Shown piece by piece: positions 58,125-64,000 of a stretch of DNA of 64,000 bases. Below the pieces are notes generated by a model. It was not told where the DNA came from. It searched no databases and worked only from the letters and a program-made list of their open reading frames with translations. Origin of the DNA: Gaiellasilicea sp963749515 (GTDB lineage Bacteria; Actinomycetota; Thermoleophilia; Gaiellales; Gaiellaceae); NCBI GenBank assembly GCA_963749515.1, contig CAVVMR010000005.1, positions 1 through 64,000 of the forward strand, written 5' to 3'. The position numbers and the translations under genes were made by a program. The stretch's first letter is position 1. The number at the start of each line of letters is the position of its first letter.

Positions 58125-58958
58125 TCAGCCGGCGGTGATGAGGGCCGCGCCGACGAGCGCGACGCCGACACCCAGGCGCTGCGTTCGGGCGACCCGCTCG
58201 TGCAGGACGAGTGCCGCGAGCGCGACCGTGACCACCGGGTAGAGCGCGGAGAGCACCGAGACGATGCTGAGGAAGCCGCGCGTGGTGGCGAGTGAGAAGA
58301 GCATGTTCGCGCCCACGTCGCAGAGCCCGACCGCCGCCAGCACCGGCAGGGATCCCCGCCCCGATCGCAGTGCTGCGCCGACGACGAGCGCCGCGACGAC
58401 CGCGAGCAGGAGCGAGACTCCGCGAGCCGTGGCGACGGCAAAGGGAACGCTCTCGTCGGCCGCCCGATCGGCGAACACGAAGTAGAAGCCGAATCCGAGC
58501 GCCGCCACGAGCGCGAGGCCGATCCCGGCGGCACGGCGTCCGCCTTCCTCCGTCGGCTCGCGTGACGCGATCGCGACGCCGGCCAGCGCGGCGACGATGC
58601 CGGTGATCTGCAGCACGCCCGGTCGCTCGCCGGAGCCGATGCCGACCGCGAACGGGATCACGGCGGACACGGCCGAGACCGGCGCCACGATGCCCATCGC
58701 ACCGATCGCCATGCCGCGGTACAGCGTCGCGATGCCGATGCAGCCGCAGGCTCCGGCGGCCGCGGCGAACGCCGAGGCCGACCAGCCGGGGAAGCCTTCG
58801 CCCGCCGAGACGAACCAGACAAGCGCCGCCGTCAGGCCGAAGACCTGCGACACCACGAGCACCGTCAGGACGTGCAGCGTCCTCGACTTCAGTCCGCCGA
58901 GGAAGTCGCCGAGCCCCCACGAGAGGCTCGCGCCGAGAGCCAGCGCGATCGCAAGCAT
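58125..58958 (-). CDS. EamA/DMT family transporter
   Basis: 277 aa with ten hydrophobic helices in two repeats of five, each carrying the EamA pattern (SLSWGLGDFLGG in the first; LSALYPVVTVALAALVLHE in the second). Exports or imports amino acids, nucleosides or drugs; specificity is unknown. ATG at 58958 overlaps the TAA of the exonuclease gene (TAATG). The 28 bases to the esterase gene carry no terminator. Confidence 0.87.
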   Translation of the reverse strand: MLAIALALGASLSWGLGDFLGGLKSRTLHVLTVLVVSQVFGLTAALVWFVSAGEGFPGWSASAFAAAAGACGCIGIATLYRGMAIGAMGIVAPVSAVSAVIPFAVGIGSGERPGVLQITGIVAALAGVAIASREPTEEGGRRAAGIGLALVAALGFGFYFVFADRAADESVPFAVATARGVSLLLAVVAALVVGAALRSGRGSLPVLAAVGLCDVGANMLFSLATTRGFLSIVSVLSALYPVVTVALAALVLHERVARTQRLGVGVALVGAALITAG

Positions 58959-59785
58959 TAGTCGCCGACGGGTCGAGTCGCCGCGACGGCGTCGAGCTGG
59001 TTCGCGTGATAGAGGACAGCCGCCTCGGCGGTGCGGGCGGCGTTGCGATCGTGGTGCGAGGCGACCGCGTGCAAGAGCTCGGCGAGCGCGTCCCGGTCGA
59101 GACCGGCGGCGCGTTCCTCGATCAACCGCAGCCCCAGATGGATGTGCCCGAGCAATCGTCCCTCCTCGCTTGCGCGAAACGAGGGACCGCGGTTCAGCTC
59201 GCGCACTCTGCCGATGTCGTGGAGGAGCGCGGCTGCAAGCAGGAGGTCGGCACGAAGCCGCGGGTGGAGCTGCGAGGTCTCGCGTGCGAGCGTCGCCACA
59301 CCGACCGTGTGCTCGAGCAGGCCGCCTGCGTAGGTGTGATGCGACTCGGCGGCCGGCAGCTCACGCATCGCCTTGCGAATCTCGGCGTCGCCGAAGAGCT
59401 TCCCCACGAGCGCCGCGAGCCCCGGATGCGACACCTCGCCTGCGAGGAACTCGAGGAACCCGTCGAGCTCGTCCGCGTCACGACGCATGCGCGGGGCGAG
59501 CCCGGCCGGATCGTCATCCGTCGCCTCGACCGAGCGGATCTCGAGCTGCAGACGGTTGTCGAAGCTCTCGACTCGCCCCAGCACGCGCACTGCGTCACCC
59601 TCGGCGAAGCGGCCGTCCAGCAGCTCGACGTCGTTCCAGATCCGGCCCTCGATCCTCCCGGTCGGATCGACGAGCTCCAGCACGAGGTAGGCCGCGCCCT
59701 TGCGCGTCGTCCGCCGTTGCTTGCGTGCAACCGCGTAGACGCCCTCGACCGTTCGGTCCGCCGTCAGCTCCGCAATGGTGCTCAT
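58958..59785 (-). CDS. HD-domain 3'-5' exoribonuclease YhaM-like
   Basis: 275 aa. An N-terminal OB fold (about 14-90: VEGVYAVARKQRRTTRKGAA then GRIWNDVE) is followed by an HD domain (LLEHTVGVATLAR, LLHDIGRVREL) as in YhaM exonucleases, which trim RNA or DNA 3' ends. ATG at 59785 follows TAGACT by 7 nt. Leads the yhaM-EamA-esterase stretch. Divergent from DUF1015 by 34 bases. Confidence 0.86.
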   Translation of the reverse strand: MSTIAELTADRTVEGVYAVARKQRRTTRKGAAYLVLELVDPTGRIEGRIWNDVELLDGRFAEGDAVRVLGRVESFDNRLQLEIRSVEATDDDPAGLAPRMRRDADELDGFLEFLAGEVSHPGLAALVGKLFGDAEIRKAMRELPAAESHHTYAGGLLEHTVGVATLARETSQLHPRLRADLLLAAALLHDIGRVRELNRGPSFRASEEGRLLGHIHLGLRLIEERAAGLDRDALAELLHAVASHHDRNAARTAEAAVLYHANQLDAVAATRPVGD

Positions 59786-59792
59786 GAGGCTG

Positions 59793-59798
59793 AGTCTA
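59793..59798 (-). promoter_or_regulatory. -10 box of the YhaM-like gene (leaderless)
   Basis: TAGACT on the minus strand ends 7 nt before the ATG at 59785. Confidence 0.5.
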
Positions 59799-59807
59799 GG
59801 GCGTTGG

Positions 59808-59813
59808 TAGGCT
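59808..59813 (+). promoter_or_regulatory. -10 box of the DUF1015 gene (leaderless)
   Basis: TAGGCT ends 6 nt before the ATG at 59820. It faces the divergent YhaM-like promoter with 9 bases between the two boxes. Confidence 0.5.
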
Positions 59814-59819
59814 CGCTCG

Positions 59820-60857
59820 ATGGCCGTCGTCAAGCCCTTCCGCGCCCTCCGCTATGACGAGGCGCTCGCCGGGCCGCTCGAGAACCTGGTCGCACCGCCT
59901 TACGACGTCATCTCGGACGAACAGCGCGCGGAGCTGCGGGCGCGGAGCCCGTTCAACGTCGTCCACCTCACCCTCCCCGATTCCGAGGAGGACGCGGCGC
60001 GCGAGCTGGAGGAATGGACTTCGAGCGGCGTGCTCGTCGAGGAGCCGCCTGCCGTCTGGGCGCTCGAGCAGGAGTACGTCGGCCCGGACGGCGTCGCCCG
60101 CAAGCGGTTCGGGCTCGTCGCCTCGCTGAAGGTGGAGCCGTACGGAACGGGCACCGTGCTGCCGCACGAGCGCACTCACGCGGGTCCGAAGGAAGACCGC
60201 CTTCGCCTCCTGCGGGCGACGCGCGTTCAGCTGGAGCCGATCTTCCTGCTCTACGACGGGCCGGCGCCGGTCGAGCGTCCCGAGCGCGAACCGGACCTGG
60301 AGATCGAAGGCGCAAGGCTCTGGCGGATCGACGACCCGACGGTCGTCCGCCACTTCGACGACAGGCAGCTCCTGATCGCCGACGGCCACCACCGGTACGA
60401 GACCGCGGTCGCCTTCAGCGAGGAGGAGGGAATCCCGGCCAGTGCGCAGATGCCCGTCGTACTCGTCTCGACCGAGGATCCCGGGCTCGAGATCTTTCCC
60501 ACGCACCGGTTGTTCTCGGACGAGAAGCACCTCGAGGGAGAGGAGGCGACAAACGGAGGGCGGCGCCCGGAGGTGACCGAGGTCACGCGCACCGGCTCGA
60601 GGGTCGTTCACGGCCCCGAGGGCATCCTCGACGTCCAGTTCGTCGACACGCTCGGCCACGAGGGGATCTCCTATACCCCGGATGCGGAAGAGGCCGAGCG
60701 GCGCGTCCACGAGGGTCGGGCCGCGGTTGCCTATCTGCTGCGGCCGACGCGGATCGCCGACGTCTTCGAGTACGCCCGGCGCGGCGAAGTGTTGCCTCAG
60801 AAGACGACGTACTTCTATCCGAAGCTGATCTCGGGCCTGCTCTTCCATCCTCTGTGA
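59820..60857 (+). CDS. DUF1015 family protein
   Basis: 345 aa. Starts with FRALRYDEALAGPLENLVAP and YDVIS, and has the hallmark LIADGHHRYETAVAF (about 184-198), both typical of DUF1015. Members are widespread and uncharacterised; the GHHRYET motif suggests an enzyme. ATG start with TAGGCT 6 nt upstream. The GTGA overlap with the phosphatase gene indicates an operon. Confidence 0.9.
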   Translation: MAVVKPFRALRYDEALAGPLENLVAPPYDVISDEQRAELRARSPFNVVHLTLPDSEEDAARELEEWTSSGVLVEEPPAVWALEQEYVGPDGVARKRFGLVASLKVEPYGTGTVLPHERTHAGPKEDRLRLLRATRVQLEPIFLLYDGPAPVERPEREPDLEIEGARLWRIDDPTVVRHFDDRQLLIADGHHRYETAVAFSEEEGIPASAQMPVVLVSTEDPGLEIFPTHRLFSDEKHLEGEEATNGGRRPEVTEVTRTGSRVVHGPEGILDVQFVDTLGHEGISYTPDAEEAERRVHEGRAAVAYLLRPTRIADVFEYARRGEVLPQKTTYFYPKLISGLLFHPL

Positions 60858-61654
60858 CGCCCTGGCTCGAGGTGTGCCGCGATGCGGTCGGGGACATCCG
60901 CGGCGTGCTCGCCGAGCTGCCGACCCGGGTCGAGCGGGAGCCCGTGCTCGCCACAGGCGAGGGCGGCGACGAGACGACGGCGATCGACGCGGCCGCCGAG
61001 ACCGCGGTCGTGCACCGGCTCGAGCAGCTCGACCTGGACTTCACACTCGTCTCGGAGGAGCTCGGCGAGCGCGTCTTCGGAACCGGAGAGCCCTGGCGCG
61101 TCGTCTGCGACCCAATCGACGGCTCGCTCAACGCGAAGCGCGACATTCCGTTCTTCTCGCTCTCGGTCGCGGTCGCGGACGGCGACACCATGGGCGACGT
61201 CGCGTTCGGCTACGTCTACGACTTCGGTACCGGTGAGGAGTGGACGGCAGAGCGGGGCGGCGGTGCGTTCCTGAACGACGCCCGCCTGGGCGCGGTCAAG
61301 CCGAAGGACACGATCGAGATTCTCTCGTTCGAGGCGACAACCACTGCTCAGGTCGCCGACAAGGCGGCAGCGATGGTCGGAACCGCATACCGGCTGCGGA
61401 TCATGGGGTCGCTCGCGATCTCGCTCTGCCACCTTGCCGCAGGTCGAGTCGACGCCGTCTGCTCGCTCAAGCCCGCGCGCTCGGTGGACATCGCGGCGGG
61501 CCAGCTGCTCGTGCGCGAGTGCGGCCTCGCGATCGAGCTCTTCGAGGATCCGCCGTTCGAGTCGGCGCCGCTCGACCTCGTGGGACGTTCACGGGTCGTC
61601 GCTGCGGGAACGCCTGAGCTGTGCCGGACACTGGAGGCAGCGCTCACCGCATAG
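60854..61654 (+). CDS. Inositol monophosphatase family phosphatase
   Basis: 266 aa Mg-dependent sugar phosphatase. Metal-binding motifs are VSEELGE, CDPIDGSLNAKRDIPFFS (about 93-110) and a later Asp in KPARSVDIAAGQLLV (about 202-216). The pattern, including the KRDIPFFS stretch, resembles archaeal-type IMPase/FBPase proteins with dual activity. GTG at 60854 overlaps the DUF1015 stop. Its end overlaps the DUF72 gene by 34 bases. Confidence 0.85.
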   Translation: MTPWLEVCRDAVGDIRGVLAELPTRVEREPVLATGEGGDETTAIDAAAETAVVHRLEQLDLDFTLVSEELGERVFGTGEPWRVVCDPIDGSLNAKRDIPFFSLSVAVADGDTMGDVAFGYVYDFGTGEEWTAERGGGAFLNDARLGAVKPKDTIEILSFEATTTAQVADKAAAMVGTAYRLRIMGSLAISLCHLAAGRVDAVCSLKPARSVDIAAGQLLVRECGLAIELFEDPPFESAPLDLVGRSRVVAAGTPELCRTLEAALTA

Positions 61655-62379
61655 GTTGCTCGGGCTGGAACTACGACAGCTGGCGGCACGGAGTGTTCTA
61701 CCCCGAGCGCTGTCCGCCACGGAAGTGGCTCGACTACTACGCCCGCCACTTCGACACGGTGGAGGTGAACGCGACCTTCTACCGCCTGCCGGCAGTGGAG
61801 TCGGTGCAGGCGTGGGTCGACCGGACACCACCCGACTTCGTGTTCGCGGTGAAGATGAGCCGCTACGTCACGCACGTGAAACGACTGCGCGACCTCGCTC
61901 CGAGCATGGAGCTCTTCTACTCCCGGATCGAGCCACTCGTGAGCTCGACGAAGCTCGGCCCGGTGCTCTGGCAGCTGCCGCCGACCTTTCACCGAGATGA
62001 CGTACGCCTGGCCGAGACACTCGCGCAGCTGCCGCCCGGCCGCCACTGCTTCGAATTCCGTCACCAGAGCTGGTTCGTCCCCGAGGTGATGGCCCTGCTC
62101 CGAGGACACGGCGTCGCCCTGGTGATCGGCGACCGGCCGGAGGTGCACCGCTTTCAGACCCACGAACTGACCGCGGACTGGACCTTCGTCCGCTTCCATT
62201 CGGGGACGCGCGGCGCCCGCGGGAACTACTCCGAGTCGGAGCTACAAGAGTGGGCGGAGCGGCTACGCTCGTGGAGGACCCGAGAGGCGTTCATCTACTT
62301 CAACAACGATTGGGAAGGATTCGCGCCCAGGAACGCGCTCCGGCTTCGCGAACTTCTCGCAGAGGACCTCACTGACTAA
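61621..62379 (+). CDS. DUF72 family protein
   Basis: 252 aa TIM-barrel protein related to YecE. Signatures: RIGCSGWNYDSWRHGVFYPE near the start, DTVEVNATFYRLP (about 44-56), FAVKMSRYVTHVKRL, VLWQLPPTFHRDD and EAFIYFNNDWEGFAPRNAL. Function is unknown. GTG at 61621 overlaps the phosphatase gene by 34 bases; the homologous start near residue 10 is compatible. The TAA stop is the first triplet of a 20-bp tandem duplication. Confidence 0.88.
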   Translation: MPDTGGSAHRIGCSGWNYDSWRHGVFYPERCPPRKWLDYYARHFDTVEVNATFYRLPAVESVQAWVDRTPPDFVFAVKMSRYVTHVKRLRDLAPSMELFYSRIEPLVSSTKLGPVLWQLPPTFHRDDVRLAETLAQLPPGRHCFEFRHQSWFVPEVMALLRGHGVALVIGDRPEVHRFQTHELTADWTFVRFHSGTRGARGNYSESELQEWAERLRSWRTREAFIYFNNDWEGFAPRNALRLRELLAEDLTD

Positions 62380-62416
62380 ACTTGCCGAAGTCCGGCTAAA
62401 CTTGCCGAAGTCCGGC
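62377..62416 (+). repeat. 20-bp tandem duplication
   Basis: TAAACTTGCCGAAGTCCGGC occurs twice back to back (62377-62396 and 62397-62416). The first copy supplies the DUF72 stop codon; each copy holds TAAACT, a possible -10 box for the response regulator gene. The exact identity points to a recent slippage event. Confidence 0.85.
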
Positions 62417-62437
62417 CCCCACCGCTTCTCCCACACG

Positions 62438-62827
62438 GTGGACCGAGCCCCAGAACCCACACCCGACACTGCGATCGCGACGATTCTCGTCTGCGACGAT
62501 GATCCGAGCCTGCGCGAGCTTGTCCGAGCGGTGCTCGGCCCGCGCTACCGCTTCATCGAAGCCGCCGACGGGACCGAGGCGCTCATCGCCGCGAAGGAGC
62601 TCGACCCCGACCTGATCGTGCTGGACGTCATGCTCCCCGGTCTCAGCGGGATCGAGGTGCTCGAGGCAATCCGGAACGACGAGACCTTGAAGGACATGCT
62701 CGTGGTCGTGATCACCGCCTGGAGCCATGCCGAGCTCGATGCGCGGGTCGCAGGCGCCGACCGCTTCGTCTCGAAGCCGTTCGACCCCGACGAGCTCAGC
62801 GGTGCCGTCGAGGAGCTGCTCGGATGA
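62438..62827 (+). CDS. Response regulator (receiver domain only)
   Basis: 129 aa from GTG at 62438. The receiver fold has VCDDDPSLRELVR, phosphoacceptor Asp63 in DLIVLDVMLPG and Lys113 in SKPFDPDEL. There is no output domain, so it likely works by protein contact, as CheY or Spo0F do. A TTG at 62402 inside the tandem repeat would add 12 residues. It is co-transcribed with the kinase gene through an ATGA overlap, the expected partner. Confidence 0.87.
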   Translation: MDRAPEPTPDTAIATILVCDDDPSLRELVRAVLGPRYRFIEAADGTEALIAAKELDPDLIVLDVMLPGLSGIEVLEAIRNDETLKDMLVVVITAWSHAELDARVAGADRFVSKPFDPDELSGAVEELLG

Positions 62828-64000
62828 CGCTCGCCCGCCGGATGTGGCTCGCGAGCGTCACGCTCGCGTTCATCGTCGTCGCCGCCTTCGCGGCGCTGAT
62901 CATCGCCATCAGCGCACAACGCGAGGCGACGGCGCGGGAGGCCCGCTCCAGCGACGTGACCGCGGCTTCGCTTCGGCTCGAGAAGCTCGTCGTCGACATG
63001 GAGACCGGCATCCGCGGGCTGACGCTGACGAACGACGACCGCTTCCTCGAGCCCTACACGAGCGCACTCGACGCCTTGCCCGCACAACGAGCCGCGCTGC
63101 AGTCGCTCGTGGTCGACGACCCGGTGCAGCGCCGGCGGGCGCAGGAGGTCGAAGAGAGGATCCGAGAGTACGTCGAGTTCGCGGAGCCGCTCGTCAAGCT
63201 CGTGAAGGAAACACCCGTGATCGGCACGGACCCGCTCGTCGCGGAAGAGGGGAAGCGGCTGACCGACGAGATTCAGAGCGTCTTCGCTGAGTTCCTCCGC
63301 GCGGAGGACGCGCTCGCCGCCGACGCCGGCCGCGACGCCGACCGACGGGCGAACCTCGCGGTGATCGTGGGCGCGATCGGCATCGGCGCCTCGGCTGCGC
63401 TGATCGTCCTCTTCGGCATCTTCCTGGCACGGTCGATCGGCCGGCCGGTGCGAGCGGTCGCGTCGGGGGCAACCCAGCTTGCGAGGGGCGAGTGGTCGCT
63501 GCGCCTGCCACTGCAAGGTCCCGGCGAGATCGGCGAGCTCACCCGGGCGTTCAACGAGATGGCGGAGCGGATCGAGCAGAACCACGCGGAGCTCGAGGAG
63601 CAGAACACAGAGCTCCGCGAGAGCGAGCGGATGAAAACCGAGCTGGTCAGCATCGTCTCGCACGAGCTGCGCACGCCGCTGGCGAGCGTGCTGGGCTTCA
63701 CGGCCCTCCTGCTGAAGCGAGAGTTCGACCCGCCGATCCGCCGACACTACCTCGGGATCGTCGACGCCCAGGCACGCCGGCTCGCCGCCCTGCTCGAAGA
63801 CTTCCTCGACGTCCAGCGAATCGAGCACGAGGGCCTCGAGCTGGCAACCGAGAGGGTCGACCTCGCCGCGCTCCTCGACGAGCAGGCGGAGCTCTATGCC
63901 GAGCAGAGCCCAAAGCACAAGGTCGAAGTCGATCTCGACGAGCGCCCCCTGTCCGTCCGAGGCGACCCGGACCGGCTGGCGCAGGTCGTCGGCAACCTGC
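62824..64000 (+). CDS. Sensor histidine kinase with CHASE3 and HAMP (truncated by window end)
   Basis: At least 392 codons; the 3' end is beyond the window. Two membrane helices (about 9-30 and 179-203) flank an extracytoplasmic CHASE3 domain (METGIRGLTLTNDDRFLEPY). HAMP follows (about 204-256), then a HisKA domain with the phosphorylated His280 in SIVSHELRTPLASVLG. The ATPase domain starts near RGDPDRLAQVVGNL at the edge. The ATG overlaps the response regulator stop (ATGA). Ligand unknown. Confidence 0.9.
   Translation, partial: MTLARRMWLASVTLAFIVVAAFAALIIAISAQREATAREARSSDVTAASLRLEKLVVDMETGIRGLTLTNDDRFLEPYTSALDALPAQRAALQSLVVDDPVQRRRAQEVEERIREYVEFAEPLVKLVKETPVIGTDPLVAEEGKRLTDEIQSVFAEFLRAEDALAADAGRDADRRANLAVIVGAIGIGASAALIVLFGIFLARSIGRPVRAVASGATQLARGEWSLRLPLQGPGEIGELTRAFNEMAERIEQNHAELEEQNTELRESERMKTELVSIVSHELRTPLASVLGFTALLLKREFDPPIRRHYLGIVDAQARRLAALLEDFLDVQRIEHEGLELATERVDLAALLDEQAELYAEQSPKHKVEVDLDERPLSVRGDPDRLAQVVGNL

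Noticed and set aside
59796..60848. Minus-strand 350-codon frame opposite DUF1015
   Set aside because: No recognisable motifs; DUF1015 on the plus strand has the GHHRYET hallmark.
62545..63918. Minus-strand 457-codon frame at the window end
   Set aside because: It is antisense to the response regulator and the CHASE3-HAMP-HisKA kinase, whose domains are clear on the plus strand.
1..64000. CRISPR arrays, riboswitches and rRNA genes
   Set aside because: No regularly spaced repeats, no known riboswitch leaders and no rRNA sequence were found on reading both strands.

Overview
The window is a dense, GC-rich (roughly two-thirds G+C) bacterial chromosome segment with about 70 protein genes, one tRNA and no gene-free stretch above 300 bases. 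A HrcA/CIRCE-type groES-groEL operon, frequent GTG starts, many start codons placed 6-10 nt after a TAnnnT -10 box (leaderless mRNAs), F420-dependent luciferase-family enzymes, a LAL-type LuxR regulator and paralogous GTPase/FtsH genes all suggest an actinomycete-like organism. My best inference is a Thermoleophilia/Gaiellales-type actinobacterium. No phage, plasmid, transposase or CRISPR signature is visible.

Layout. 1-2.1 kb: groEL-groES with a CIRCE operator. 2.1-7 kb: NUDIX and ASCH proteins, a frameshifted receiver-like/thioredoxin-reductase-fold gene, a membrane adenylate cyclase, a zinc ribbon and a LURP-one-like protein. 7-12.4 kb: a 2-oxoacid dehydrogenase operon (E1 alpha, E1 beta, E2) followed by lipB and lipA, which make the lipoyl cofactor the E2 needs; a pair of 19-bp palindromes precedes lipA. 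12.4-20 kb: secreted proteins including a large HExxH metalloprotease, fumarase, and an NrtR-like NUDIX regulator. 20-29 kb: tRNA-Phe, arginase-family hydrolase, methyltransferase, F420-type oxidoreductase, Erm-like rRNA methylase, HAD phosphatase and M20 hydrolase.

29-40 kb looks like a catabolic island: LAL regulator, methylmalonate/malonate-semialdehyde dehydrogenase (with a hairpin over its ribosome binding site), quinone-oxidoreductase-like protein, a CUT1-type ABC importer and a class III aminotransferase. With the M20 hydrolase and the F420-type oxidoreductase this could serve reductive pyrimidine/beta-alanine breakdown, although the first enzymes of that route are not in view. 40-46 kb: MarR-YceI-flavin reductase locus, a GGDEF/HD-GYP protein, peroxiredoxin and RarA. 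46-53 kb: tryptophan dioxygenase, an M20 peptidase, pabB, pabC, DUF1385, nicotinate phosphoribosyltransferase and a nicotinamidase-like hydrolase, so several genes bear on NAD supply and folate. 53-64 kb: short FtsH, methylmalonyl-CoA epimerase, ECF sigma factor, a YchF paralog, esterase, EamA transporter, HD exonuclease, DUF1015, an inositol-phosphatase-family enzyme, DUF72, and a response regulator/CHASE3 histidine kinase pair cut by the window edge.

Most striking at the DNA level: two divergent gene pairs whose -10 boxes overlap on opposite strands with exactly 6 nt to each start codon; five convergent pairs that share a four-base double stop (CTAG, TTAG or CTAA); a GGGGTCAGACCCC-type palindrome found both between genes and inside pabB; and paired palindromes upstream of lipA.
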